The position numbers and the translations under genes are program-made. Positions 53,108-61,827 of a DNA stretch of 64,000 nucleotides are shown in pieces (positions within the stretch are counted from its first letter, which is position 1; the number at the start of each line of letters is the position of its first letter). The stretch lies in the NCBI GenBank assembly GCA_963808545.1, contig CAWEGB010000002.1, positions 1-64,000 on the forward strand. Reading direction: 5' to 3'. The stretch comes from JACVRW01 sp963808545. Lineage in GTDB: Bacteria > Actinomycetota > Thermoleophilia > Solirubrobacterales > Thermoleophilaceae. The notes beneath the pieces were generated by a model that was not told the DNA's origin, ran no database searches, and worked only from the letters and a program-made list of their open reading frames with translations.

Positions 53108-54058
53108 GTGCGCGCGGTGCAGATCAGCGAGTTCGGCGGTCCCGAGGTGCTGCAGGTGGTGGACGTGCCCGAGCCGGAGGCCGGCGACGGCCAGGTGCTG
53201 ATCAGGGTCACGCGGGCGGGGATGAACTTCGCCGACACCCACCAGCGTGAGAACTCGTACCTCGCGCCCTACGAGGTGCCGCTGGTCCTGGGCGCCGAGG
53301 TGGCCGGCACGACCACCGACGGTCGCCGCGTGATCGCGCTGCTGCCGAGCGGCGGATACGCCGAGTGGGCCGTGGCGCCCGAGTCGATGGTCTTCCCGGT
53401 GCCCGACGGGCTCGAGGACGGCGAGGCGCTCGCCCTGCTGATCCAGGGGCTCACGGCCTGGCACCTGTTCCGCACGTCGGCCAAGCTCGCCGAGGGCGAG
53501 TCGGTGGTGGTGGTCTCGGGCGCCGGCGGCGTGGGCTCGCTGGCGGTGCAGCTGGCGCGACCCTTCGGGGCCGGGCGAGTGATCGCCACGGCCTCGACCG
53601 AGGAGAAGCGGGCCTTCGCCGAGTCTCTGGGCGCCGACGCCGCGGTGGACCCGGCGTCTGAGGACCTTCGCGGCGCCCTGCTCGAAGCCAACGGCGGCAA
53701 ACAGGTGGATGTCGTTCTGGAGATGTCGGGCGGGCGGGTGTTCGACGCCTGCTTGGGGGCTCTGGCGCCGTTCGGCCGGCTCGTGGCCTACGGGATCGCC
53801 GGACGTGAGCCGAACACGGTCGAGTCCGGTCGCCTCATGCAGAAGAGCCGCGCTGTGATCGGCTTCTGGCTGATGCACTGCCTCGGCCGCCGGGACATGA
53901 TGGTGGAGCCGCTGGCCGACCTGTTCGAGCGCGCCGCCCGCGGAGAGCTGCGGCCCCAGGTGGGCCACACCTACCCCCTCTCCGAGGTGCGCCGAGCCCA
54001 CGAGGACATGCAGGGGCGGCGGACGAGCGGCAAGCTGCTGCTGGATCCGTCGGGCTGA
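53108..54058 (+). CDS. zinc-independent quinone oxidoreductase-like (MDR family)
   Basis: 316 residues of the medium-chain reductase fold: VRAVQISEFGGPEVLQVVDV, RAGMNFADTHQRENSY (quinone-reductase signature), VVSGAGGVGSLAVQLARPFG (NADPH motif) and RRAHEDMQGRRTSGKLLL. No catalytic zinc ligands, so NADPH:quinone reductase-like. The GTG start lies six bases after TACGCT (53096-53101), a probable leaderless promoter. Confidence 0.85.
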   Translation: MRAVQISEFGGPEVLQVVDVPEPEAGDGQVLIRVTRAGMNFADTHQRENSYLAPYEVPLVLGAEVAGTTTDGRRVIALLPSGGYAEWAVAPESMVFPVPDGLEDGEALALLIQGLTAWHLFRTSAKLAEGESVVVVSGAGGVGSLAVQLARPFGAGRVIATASTEEKRAFAESLGADAAVDPASEDLRGALLEANGGKQVDVVLEMSGGRVFDACLGALAPFGRLVAYGIAGREPNTVESGRLMQKSRAVIGFWLMHCLGRRDMMVEPLADLFERAARGELRPQVGHTYPLSEVRRAHEDMQGRRTSGKLLLDPSG

Positions 54059-54082
54059 GGGCCCGCGCGCGCGGCGGGGGAA

Positions 54083-54119
54083 TGACGCGTCGTTCGTCTA
54101 TAGGGCGAACAAAGCGTCA
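54083..54119. repeat. 37-nt imperfect palindrome, left copy (A)
   Basis: Arms TGACGC (54083-54088) and GCGTCA (54114-54119), with inner arms GTTCG (54092-54096) and CGAAC (54106-54110), around TCTATAGGG. The last three bases are the stop codon of the endonuclease-like gene. It matches copy B (55008-55044) at 29 of 37 positions by eye, in the same orientation. Confidence 0.75.
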
Positions 54120-55026
54120 CACCCCTGGCGCGGCAAGAAGCCGGGCGATCAGAGCACCCACCGCACCAGGATCGCCAGCGAGCCGACGCCGGGTGATCCG
54201 GATCACCCGCCACCCCGCTTCAACGAGGACGGAATCCCGGACGCGGTCACTCTCGAACGCGCCTGGGCTGCGGTGGGCTGCCCAGCCGTCCGTCTCCACC
54301 ACCAGGCGCTGTTCCCACCACGCGAAGTCGACTTCAAAGCCCACGGGCTCGCTGTTCACGGCGGGCACCGGCAGGCCGTGATGGCGGCACAGAGCGAGCA
54401 TCCGCTCCTCGAGCTCCGAGCGGGTCCAGGTGCTGCCCGCCTCGTGGTCGGACAAGACGCGAGAGAGCAGGCCAAAGCCGCGCCGGCCGTTACGGGGGGT
54501 TAGCGAGCTGACGTCGAGACCGAGATATGCCGCCTGGTCGAAGGCCCGCTCGAGCGGCCGCCGGCCGAGGAAGTCGGCCGCGTCGAGAAGGGTGCGAGCG
54601 GGTGTCGTGACCGGGATCCCCTCCACGACGGTGACCTCGCTCGCGGCGAGGCGAGCGCGATGCACCACGATCAGGCGGCGTCCGCCTGCGGCCTCCGCGC
54701 GTCGGCACGGTCACGTCCACGCGGGGTCCTCGATCAGGCAGGAGTTCCCAGAGGGCGGCGGCGCTGCGATGGCTGAGCGCCGCCCCGTCACCCAGTGCCA
54801 GCACGGCCGCCAGCCATTCCCCGTGGCGGGTGAGGCCCGGGTAACGCACCGCAAACACCCCACGATGAATCCGGAAGAGGGCGCCTCGTCTCACCCGCTT
54901 GTCGATGCCGGCCGGCGTGACGCCGGCCGAGAGCAGCTGTGCCCAGGTTAGGAGGCCGTGCTGCCTGGCGGCGATCTCGGCAATGCGCCGGTCAGGGGAT
55001 GGGCCTTTGACGACTTGTTCGTCCAT
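54117..55026 (-). pseudogene. AbiEi-type winged-helix + DUF559 endonuclease-like protein, frameshifted
   Basis: The N-terminal half (ATG 55026) is the AbiEi_4-type antitoxin winged helix: ARQHGLLTWAQLLSAGVTPA, KRVRRGALFRIHRGVFAV and GAALSHRSAAALWELLP. Near 54690 the frame shifts by one base. The C-terminal half continues HRARLAASEVTVVEGIPVTT, then a DUF559/Vsr-like PD-(D/E)xK nuclease core (VGFEVDFAWWEQRLVVETDG, with Asp and ExD). These two-part proteins are frequent in actinobacteria, and are suspected restriction- or mobility-related. Its start codon lies inside palindrome B and its stop inside palindrome A. Confidence 0.8.
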
Positions 55027-55044
55027 ATGGCGAAGAAGTCGTCA
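55008..55044. repeat. 37-nt imperfect palindrome, right copy (B)
   Basis: Arms TGACGACTT (55008-55016) and AAGTCGTCA (55036-55044) are fully complementary; inner TTCG (55018-55021) pairs with CGAA (55031-55034) around TCCATATGG. Where its bases differ from copy A, the paired base also differs, so the stem is kept. It covers the start codon of the endonuclease-like gene. Confidence 0.75.
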
Positions 55045-55105
55045 GACCCTCTTGTTTCGCCCCCCGCCCGGGACGCAACAGCCCGCCGAGTAGTCTCAAA
55101 CCCGC

Positions 55106-56545
55106 ATGACGACGTTCGCCGAGCTCGGCCTGTCCGAGACCACTCTGCAGTGCCTGACCCATCTGGGTTACGAGCGGCCTACCCCTATCCAGGAGCAGAC
55201 GATCCCGCTTCTGCTCGAGGGCCGGGACGTGATCGGCCAGGCTCAGACGGGCACCGGCAAGACCGCAGCGTTCGGTTTGCCGATGATCGAATACGTGGAT
55301 CCGGGCGACCCGGACGTCCAGGCGCTGGTGCTCACGCCCACGCGTGAGCTCTGCATCCAGGTGACCCAGGCGCTGCGGGCCTACGGGCAGCAGAGCGGAG
55401 CCCAGGTGGTGGCCGTCTTCGGCGGCGCGCCGATCCGGGAACAGGCCACCCGGCTGAAGGACGCCCAGATCGTGGTGGGCACCGTGGGGCGCGTGATGGA
55501 CATGATCGGGCGCCACCACCTGTTCCTCGACCAGGCCCGCTACGTGGTGCTCGACGAGGCCGACGAGATGCTCGACCTCGGCTTTCTCGAGGACGTGGAG
55601 GAGATCCTGCGCCGCGCGCCGATGGGCCGCCAGACGGCGCTGTTCAGCGCCACGGTTCCGACCCCGATCCGGCGCCTGGCCGACACCTTCATGCACGACC
55701 CGGTGGAGATCCAGGTCCGGGCGGCCACGCTGACGATCGACACGGTCGACCAGTACTACGTCGAGGTGCCCGACCGCGAGAAGCCGGGCGCCCTCGTCGA
55801 CGTGCTCAAGGCCGAGCGGCCCGACCAGGCGATCGTCTTCGTCCGGACCAAGATCGGCGTCGACCGCCTGGCCCGTCGCCTCGGCGACGCCGGAGTGCGC
55901 GTCAAGACCCTCCACGGCGACATGACCCAGGGTCAGCGCGACGGCGTGATGATCGCCTTCAAGGGCGGCCGCGAGCGCCTGCTGGTGGCCACCGACGTGG
56001 CCGCGCGCGGACTCGACATCACAGGCGTCAGCCACGTGGTGAACTACGACGTGCCCAACTCGCCCGACATCTACGTCCACCGCATCGGCCGTACCGGCCG
56101 CGCCGGGGAGTCGGGTCGCGCCATCACCCTCATCACCCCGAAGCAGCGGCGCGAGATCGACGCCATCGAGCGGCACGCCAAGACCGAGATCGAGCGCTGG
56201 GAGGGCGGCAACGGCCGCAAGCCCGCGCGAGAGCCCAGGCCGGAGAAGCGCCGGCGCGAGACCCGGCGCCCGCGTCACACCAAGCCGCACAGCCGCGACG
56301 GCGTGCCCTACGCCAAGCTCGTGGTCAACGCCGGGCGTGCGGCCGGGATCGAGCCGGCCGACGTGGTGACCGCGGTGGTCGACAACACGCATCTGGAGAA
56401 CGCCGACGTCCGCAACGTGCGGGTGCTCGAGCGCTTCAGCTTCGTGGAGGTGCCCGCGGCGCGTGCCGAGGAGGTGGCCGGCAAGGTCAGCGGAAATCGA
56501 GTCCGGGGCGAGGAGCTCCGGCTGGAGGTGACAGGCAGGCGATGA
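55106..56545 (+). CDS. DEAD-box RNA helicase with DbpA-type RNA-binding domain
   Basis: 479 residues. Q motif PTPIQEQTIP, motif I AQTGTGKTAAF, Ia PTRELCIQV, II VVLDEADEMLD, III FSATVP, V ATDVAARGLDI, VI HRIGRTGRAGESG. A basic linker (about 375-400, KRRRETRRPR) leads to a DbpA-like RNA-binding domain (PYAKLVVNAGRAAGIEPADV). Unwinds RNA, probably in ribosome assembly or cold adaptation. ATG lies nine bases after TAGTCT. First gene of a four-gene unit. Confidence 0.92.
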   Translation: MTTFAELGLSETTLQCLTHLGYERPTPIQEQTIPLLLEGRDVIGQAQTGTGKTAAFGLPMIEYVDPGDPDVQALVLTPTRELCIQVTQALRAYGQQSGAQVVAVFGGAPIREQATRLKDAQIVVGTVGRVMDMIGRHHLFLDQARYVVLDEADEMLDLGFLEDVEEILRRAPMGRQTALFSATVPTPIRRLADTFMHDPVEIQVRAATLTIDTVDQYYVEVPDREKPGALVDVLKAERPDQAIVFVRTKIGVDRLARRLGDAGVRVKTLHGDMTQGQRDGVMIAFKGGRERLLVATDVAARGLDITGVSHVVNYDVPNSPDIYVHRIGRTGRAGESGRAITLITPKQRREIDAIERHAKTEIERWEGGNGRKPAREPRPEKRRRETRRPRHTKPHSRDGVPYAKLVVNAGRAAGIEPADVVTAVVDNTHLENADVRNVRVLERFSFVEVPAARAEEVAGKVSGNRVRGEELRLEVTGRR

Positions 56546-57003
56546 GTACAGCGACGATGCACACCAACCACGGGCCGATCGAGCTGGAGCTGTTCGAAGG
56601 CGACGCGCCGAAGACCGTGGAGAACTTCGTGAAGCTCTCGGGCGACGGCTACTACGACGGCCTGATCTTCCACCGCGTGATCAAGGACTTCATGATCCAG
56701 GGCGGGTGTCCGCACGGCACAGGAACCGGCGGCCCGGGCTACCAGTTCGAGGACGAGTTCAACGACAACAAGATCGTTCGCGGCGCGCTGGCGATGGCCA
56801 ACGCGGGTCCGAACACCAACGGCAGCCAGTTCTTCATCGTCACGACCGATGCCGCTCCCTGGCTCGACGGCAAGCACACCGTGTTCGGCCAGGTGACCGC
56901 AGGCATGGAGGCCGTGGACGCGATCGAGGGCCTGGAGACCGGCGCCGGCGACCGCCCGGTGGAGGACGCGAAGATCGAGCGCGTGGAGGTCCATGCGGAT
57001 TGA
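56542..57003 (+). CDS. cyclophilin-type peptidyl-prolyl isomerase
   Basis: 153 residues. GLIFHRVIKDFMIQGGCPHG (catalytic Arg, Phe, Met, Gln), MANAGPNTNGSQFFIVTTDA and WLDGKHTVFGQVTAGM are the cyclophilin active-site blocks. No signal peptide, so cytoplasmic. The start overlaps the helicase stop (ATGA). Confidence 0.95.
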   Translation: MSTATMHTNHGPIELELFEGDAPKTVENFVKLSGDGYYDGLIFHRVIKDFMIQGGCPHGTGTGGPGYQFEDEFNDNKIVRGALAMANAGPNTNGSQFFIVTTDAAPWLDGKHTVFGQVTAGMEAVDAIEGLETGAGDRPVEDAKIERVEVHAD

Positions 57004-57319
57004 GCTGCTCTGGTGGGAGGGCTGTCCGTCGCACCCGGAGGCCCTCAGCGAGCTGCGCGAGATCCTGAGTGAGGAGGGCCTCGACCCCGACGCGGTGGAA
57101 CGCCGCGAGATCACCACGGACGAGCAGGCGGCCCGCGAGGGCTTCCCCGGCTCGCCGACCATCCTGATCGAGGGGCGCGACGTGGCGACCGCTACCAACG
57201 GCGCACCCGCCGGCCTCACCTGCCGGCTCTACCGGCTGCGCGACGGTCGCCCCTCGCCGACGCCCGACCCCGAGGACGTGCGCGCCGCGCTGCGGCGGGC
57301 ACAGGAGGACGAGAGATGA
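56993..57319 (+). CDS. thioredoxin-fold protein with single cysteine
   Basis: 108 residues: RIELLWWEGCPSHPEALSEL starts like small thioredoxin-fold proteins (a first strand then WEGCP), with a cis-Pro-like FPGSPTILIEGRDV. Only one redox Cys is in the CPSH motif and another in LTCRLYR further on. Substrate unknown. Overlaps both neighbours, so translation is coupled. Confidence 0.75.
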   Translation: MRIELLWWEGCPSHPEALSELREILSEEGLDPDAVERREITTDEQAAREGFPGSPTILIEGRDVATATNGAPAGLTCRLYRLRDGRPSPTPDPEDVRAALRRAQEDER

Positions 57320-57828
57320 CCGACATCGGAGACAGCGCCCCGGATTTCACTCTGCCGGACACCGAGGGCACGGAGCATTCCCTCGACGGCGACGACCGTG
57401 TGACCGCGGTGGTCTTCACCTGCAACCACTGCCCGTACGCGCTGGCGTGGCACGACCGCATCGCCGACGTCGCCCGCGACTACCCCGACGTGCGCTTCCT
57501 GGCCGTCAACCCCAACGACGCTGAGCGCTATCCGGGCGACTCCTTCGAGGCCATGAAGGAGCGCGTGTCGCTCGAGGACTGGCCCATGCCCTACCTGCGC
57601 GACGAGAGCCAGGACGTGGCGCGCGGCTTCGGTGCGAAGACCACCCCCGACGTGTTCGTCCTCGACGGCCAGGGCAAGGTGCGCTACCGCGGCGCCCCGG
57701 ACGCCGACCACCGCGACCCGTCCCTCAACGCGGTCTGGCTGCGGGAGGCACTCGACGCGATCAGGGCGGGCGAGGAGCCGGCACGCCCCGAGACGGAGCC
57801 CGTGGGCTGCAGCGTCAAGTGGAAGTAG
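57316..57828 (+). CDS. thiol-disulfide redoxin (AhpC/TSA-like)
   Basis: 170 residues: PDFTLPDTEGTEHSLDGDDR, then VFTCNHCPYALAWHDRIADV with a CxxC-type CNHC site, GAKTTPDVFVLDGQGKVRYR (cis-Pro) and a third Cys near the end (VGCSVKWK). A peroxiredoxin-like/thioredoxin-like reductase for cytoplasmic thiols. The start overlaps the preceding stop. Confidence 0.85.
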   Translation: MTDIGDSAPDFTLPDTEGTEHSLDGDDRVTAVVFTCNHCPYALAWHDRIADVARDYPDVRFLAVNPNDAERYPGDSFEAMKERVSLEDWPMPYLRDESQDVARGFGAKTTPDVFVLDGQGKVRYRGAPDADHRDPSLNAVWLREALDAIRAGEEPARPETEPVGCSVKWK

Positions 57829-57831
57829 GAC

Positions 57832-58503
57832 TCACTCGCCCGTGATCGCGCGGACGGCGGCCTCGGTGTCGCTCAGGTCCGCCAGCACGGCGTCGGCCTC
57901 GGCCGCTCGCAGCTCGTCGACGTCCGAGAAGCCCGTGGCCACCGCCACCGCCCGGGCACCGGCCTCGCGGGCGGCGCGCACGTCGAGCGGCGTGTCGCCG
58001 ATCAGCACGGCGCCCGTGGGCTCGCCGTACTTGGCCGCGGCGCGCTCGCGCGCGATGGCCACGAGCTCGTAGCGCTCCTCGTGTGGATCGGAGCCGTAGG
58101 CGCCGACCTCGAAATCGAGCCAGCGCTCTAGCCCGAACGCGCTGACCTTCAGCGCCGCGTTGGCCTCGATGTTGCCGGTGAGCAGGGAATTGATCACGTC
58201 GTCGCGAGCGTGCAGCGCGGCCAGCGCCTCGGGCACGCCCGGGTAGGCGCTGCCCTCGGAGGCGATCTTCTCGCGGCGCCCGTCGAGCGCGGACTCGAGC
58301 TCCGACAGCACGTGGGGCAGGTGCTCGCGCTCTCCCTCGAGCATGGACAGGGCGATCTGATGATCGGTTCGCCCGGCGTAGGACACCCGCTGCTCGAAGG
58401 GCCGGCCGAGCACGACCTCGTAGGCCTCCTCGAACGCGTAGCGGCCGTGGCTCGCCGTATGGACGAGCGTCCCGTCGACATCCCAGAGCACCAGGAGCAC
58501 CAC
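57832..58503 (-). CDS. HAD-superfamily hydrolase (phosphoglycolate-phosphatase-like)
   Basis: 223 residues. Motif I LWDVDGTLVHTASHG with the two Asp residues, motif II LLTGNIEANA, and motif IV GAVLIGDTPLDVRAAREAGA. A typical subclass-I cap. Substrate unknown. GTG start at 58503. Confidence 0.85.
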   Translation of the reverse strand: MVLLVLWDVDGTLVHTASHGRYAFEEAYEVVLGRPFEQRVSYAGRTDHQIALSMLEGEREHLPHVLSELESALDGRREKIASEGSAYPGVPEALAALHARDDVINSLLTGNIEANAALKVSAFGLERWLDFEVGAYGSDPHEERYELVAIARERAAAKYGEPTGAVLIGDTPLDVRAAREAGARAVAVATGFSDVDELRAAEADAVLADLSDTEAAVRAITGE

Positions 58504-58529
58504 TCGAGCCTGGCAGACTCACCGGTCTC

Positions 58530-58890
58530 ATGTTCGAAACCCTCGCCATCCCACCCAAGCTGTTGCTTCGAGCTCTCGACGACCTCAACCGGCTGGCCGA
58601 CGGCGTCGAGCGCCTGACCGCGCGGCGTCGACGGGCTCAACTCGGAGCGGGGAGGCGTGCCGGAGCTGGTGGGCGCCGCGATCGGGTTGTCGCGGTCCGA
58701 GGACGATCTGTCGGAGAACATCGGGCTGCTGCGCAACGACATCAACTCGCTCCAGGAGTGGCTCCAGCCGCTCCACAAGGAGGTCACCGACCTCGACGAG
58801 ACCGCCGAGAACCTCGAGCGCGGCCTCGCTCAGGTGAGCGAGTCGATCCTGGCCCTGCAGACGCTGCTCAAGAAGCTGCCCGGCATCTAG
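58530..58890 (+). pseudogene. coiled-coil protein, frameshifted
   Basis: From ATG 58530: FETLAIPPKLLLRALDDLNR LADGVERLTA, then one frame over DGLNSERGGVPELVGAAIGL, and a long helix with heptads (LLRNDINSLQEWLQPLHKEV TDLDETAENLERGL). One extra base near 58628 links them into a protein of about 119 residues. It looks like a small helical coiled-coil protein. Its TAG stop shares CTAG with the convergent HAD gene. Confidence 0.55.
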
Positions 58891-59498
58891 CGCAGCGCCA
58901 CGCCCAGCAGCTCCTCCAGTAAAGGGATGGTGGAGTCCGGGCCGCGGTGCAGCACGGCCGTCATGCCCACCGCCTCGGCGCCCTCGCAGTTCTCGCGCAG
59001 GTCGTCGACGAAGATGCATTCGCCGGGCGCCAGCCCCACCCGATCGCAGCCGAGCCGGAAGATCTCGGGCTGGGGCTTGTGCATGCCGACATCTCCGGAG
59101 ATCACCACGCCGTCGAACAGCTCCGGGAAGCTCGAGCGGTCGTAGCGGTCGACTCCCATGGAGTTGGAGATGAGGCCGGTGCGCATCCCCCGGGCGCGAG
59201 CGCGCCGCAGCGCCTCGACCATCGCTTCGTCCTCGCGCACATGGCCGAACATCCGGTCGACCAGCCCGTCGTGACGCTCAGGCGGCAGGCCGAGCAGCCC
59301 ACCGAGGCGACGGCCGAACTCGTCCTCCGTGAGGCCACCCGTCTCGAGGCTCCGCACCGTGTCGAGCGCGTCCGGGCTGTCGCGAAAAAGCCGGCGGACC
59401 GTATCCGGGGCAAGGCCCTCGTCCTCGCAGAAAGTGCGCATGGAGTCGAACACGTTGGTGGTGAGAACGCCGCCGTAGTCGACGAGCAGGCCCTTCAT
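58887..59498 (-). CDS. HAD-IA family hydrolase
   Basis: 203 residues. Motif I LLVDYGGVLTTNVF has the nucleophile Asp, but the usual second Asp is Gly (DYGG), as in epoxide-hydrolase-N-domain-like or ACAD10-like phosphatases. Motif II GLISNSMG, motif III K in GDVGMHKPQPEIF, motif IV CIFVDDLRENCEGA. The start overlaps the phosphotransferase stop. That pairing (HAD + APH) mirrors the domain order of ACAD10. Confidence 0.85.
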   Translation of the reverse strand: MKGLLVDYGGVLTTNVFDSMRTFCEDEGLAPDTVRRLFRDSPDALDTVRSLETGGLTEDEFGRRLGGLLGLPPERHDGLVDRMFGHVREDEAMVEALRRARARGMRTGLISNSMGVDRYDRSSFPELFDGVVISGDVGMHKPQPEIFRLGCDRVGLAPGECIFVDDLRENCEGAEAVGMTAVLHRGPDSTIPLLEELLGVALR

Positions 59499-60580
59499 CC
59501 GGCGTGGGCGATCTCCCGCGCCTTCTCGGCCAGTGCCGGCACGCCCTCGTCGAACTGGGCCAGGTAGGGATCATCGGAGGCGCCCATCGAGAAGCGCTTG
59601 TAGTTGCCCTCCATGAACACCGCCGCCTTCCACATGGCCAGCGCCTGGTACCAGTTGAGCGCCGACATCGAGCGGCCGCTCTGCTCCTCGTAACGCGCGA
59701 TCAGCTCCTCGCGCGTGATGAAGCCCTCGCGACGCGTGGCCACGGTGAGGTTGCCGAAGCCGAGGTCCTCCGGGTCGCCCGGCTGGGCCCAGGTGATGGT
59801 GAAGTAGCCGAGGTCGGCCAGCGGGTCCCCGATCGTGGACAGCTCCCAGTCGAAGATCGCGACCAGGCGCGCGGGCGCGCTGTCGGCCACCATCACGTTG
59901 CCCATCCGGTAGTCGCCGTGGACGATGGTGGAGGGCGGGGACTCGGGGACGTTTGCAGCAAGCCAGTCGCGCACCTCCTCCACCACGGCCAGCTCGCGCG
60001 TCTTGCTGTACTCCCACAGCCCGCTGAAGCGCCGCACCTGGCGCTCGAGGTAGCCGGTGGGCTTCCCGTAGCCCTCCAGCCCGCAGGCCCGCCAGTCCAC
60101 CTCGTGGATCTCCACCAGACGGTCCACCAGCTCGAAGCTCAGCTGCCTGCGCTGGTCCGGGTTGTCGATCGCGGCGGGCATGTCGGTCGTGATCACCGAC
60201 CCGTGGACCTCCTCCATCACGTAGAAGGGCACGCCCAGCACCGACTCGTCGTCGCAGGTGGCGAGCACGGCGGGCACCCGCACGGCGGTGGGCCTGAGCG
60301 CGTTCAGCAGGCGGGCCTCGCGCAGGACGTCGTGTGCGGAGGGTGGCAGTGGAGGGCGAGGCGGGCGGCGCAGGACCACTCGCGCGTTCTCGCGGCAGAC
60401 CAGGAAGGTGACGTTGGAGTGGCCCTCGCCGATGCGCTCCACCTCCACGCGTCCCGAGCCGATCCCGTGGCGGTCGAGAAACGCCTCGAGCGGCTCGCGC
60501 ACCATCAGCGGAGGGGTCTCCAGCGCCTCCGCGTCGTGCGCGGTGTCGACCACGTCGGGCGAGGCCATCAGGCGAGGCAT
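59495..60580 (-). CDS. aminoglycoside-phosphotransferase-like kinase (ACAD10/11-type)
   Basis: 361 residues. IGEGHSNVTFLVCRENARVV LRRP (nucleotide loop and Lys/Arg), Brenner's motif IVHGDYRMGNVMVAD with catalytic Asp, and LVAIFDWELSTIGDPLADLG (metal-binding DxE). Similar to the N-terminal kinase domain of ACAD10/11, which phosphorylates 4-hydroxy acyl-CoA in fatty-acid breakdown; no acyl-CoA dehydrogenase gene is adjacent here. ATGs at 60580 and 60568 are both possible. Confidence 0.85.
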   Translation of the reverse strand: MPRLMASPDVVDTAHDAEALETPPLMVREPLEAFLDRHGIGSGRVEVERIGEGHSNVTFLVCRENARVVLRRPPRPPLPPSAHDVLREARLLNALRPTAVRVPAVLATCDDESVLGVPFYVMEEVHGSVITTDMPAAIDNPDQRRQLSFELVDRLVEIHEVDWRACGLEGYGKPTGYLERQVRRFSGLWEYSKTRELAVVEEVRDWLAANVPESPPSTIVHGDYRMGNVMVADSAPARLVAIFDWELSTIGDPLADLGYFTITWAQPGDPEDLGFGNLTVATRREGFITREELIARYEEQSGRSMSALNWYQALAMWKAAVFMEGNYKRFSMGASDDPYLAQFDEGVPALAEKAREIAHAG

Positions 60581-60642
60581 CCTATTTCGGGATGGCGCCG
60601 CGGCGCATCGAACGGCGCAGAGGCGTGTTTAGAGTGCCGCCC

Positions 60643-61250
60643 ATGCATCCTCACCGGTTCCTGCTTCCGCTCGCCCTGCTCACGCCGCTCGCCCTGGCCT
60701 CGCCGGCCGCCGCGGCCGACTTGACCGTGGATGTGACGTCCAACTTCGCATTCGCGCCAGAAGCGGTGAACGTCGACGTGGGTGACACGGTGACGTGGAG
60801 CTTCTCCGACGCAGGGCCACACCACCACGAGTGACTCCGGCCAGGCTGACGTCCTGGAACTCGGGACCCCAGGTCAGCCCGGTCGGAGCCAAGTACCCGA
60901 AGACCTTCGACACACCCGGGCGCTTCAGCTACTACTGCATCCCCCACAAGGACTTCATGAAGGGCGCCGTGGTGGTCGGCACCGACGAGTTCAAGAAGTC
61001 CCAGACGAAGTTCAAGACGGTGCGCCGCGGCACGAAGGTGACCTTCCGCTTCAAGCTGGTGGAGGCGGCCAAGGTGGTGGCCTCGATCAAGGGCCCGAAC
61101 AAGAAGAAGGCCACGAGCAAGCGGCTGAAGGCGGGCAACCGCTCGATCTCGCTGCGCGGCCTGAAGACGGGTCGCTACAGCGGAACGGTCAAGTTCACCG
61201 ACGACTTCGACAAGACGTCGACCGTCAGGGTGAGCGTCCGGGTGCCGTAG
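60643..61250 (+). pseudogene. exported plastocyanin-like (blue copper) protein, frameshifted
   Basis: ATG 60643 with signal peptide FLLPLALLTPLALASPAAAA. Then cupredoxin sequence NFAFAPEAVNVDVGDTVTWS, and after two one-base shifts (near 60815 and 60851) FDTPGRFSYYCIPHKDFMKG AVVV. The copper ligands are visible: His in the disrupted DAGHTTT, Cys in YYC, His in IPH and Met in FMKG. A C-terminal domain of about 90 residues (beta-rich, Lys-rich) follows. Removing one base at each break gives one open frame of about 200 residues. Confidence 0.8.
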
Positions 61251-61254
61251 CCGC

Positions 61255-61827
61255 TCAGCCGGCGAGCGCGGCCACCGCTGCGCTCACGAACAGCTCCTTG
61301 GCCTCCCCAAGCGCCGGCGTCTCGCCGCGCTCGAGGCGCTCCAGCGCGAGGCCGTCCAGCGCGGCCATGGCGAACACCACGGCGCCCTCCCGCGCGCCCG
61401 TCAGCTCCACCAGGGTGCGCCGCCACAGCTCGCGCATCTCGACCATCACGCGTCGCACGTCGGGCTCCACGACGCTCACCGCGGCAAGGTCGAAGTAGAG
61501 CCGGGACAGCCGCTCGTCGCCGTCCATCACCCGCCACAGCCCGTCGAGGACCCCGCGCACCACGGACTCCGGGCTGTCGGAGTCGCCCAGCCCGCTCAGC
61601 ACCTCCTCGGTGATCGACTCGGCCACCTCGCGTGCCACCGCGGCCACCAGGCCCTGCTTGGAGCCGAAGTGGTAGGCGATCAGCGCCTTGTTCTGGCCCG
61701 AGCGGGCGGCCACCTTGGCCGTGGTCAGCCCGGCGTAGCCGTCGGCCTTGAGCACCTCGAGACCCGCGGCGAGGATGCGCTCCCGGGCGCCCGTCGAGGG
61801 ACGGCCGGGACGGGGGCGCCGCCTCAG
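61255..61827 (-). CDS. TetR/AcrR-family transcriptional regulator
   Basis: 190 residues. N-terminal HTH: ARERILAAGLEVLKADGYAG LTTAKVAARSGQNKALIAYH FGSKQGL, then a helical ligand domain. There is no ATG, GTG or TTG before the HTH in this frame; the only candidate is a CTG overlapping the R2lox stop (CTGA). Next to an R2lox gene, as in mycobacteria. Likely represses it through the palindrome at 62785-62810. Confidence 0.85.
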   Translation of the reverse strand: MRRRPRPGRPSTGARERILAAGLEVLKADGYAGLTTAKVAARSGQNKALIAYHFGSKQGLVAAVAREVAESITEEVLSGLGDSDSPESVVRGVLDGLWRVMDGDERLSRLYFDLAAVSVVEPDVRRVMVEMRELWRRTLVELTGAREGAVVFAMAALDGLALERLERGETPALGEAKELFVSAAVAALAG

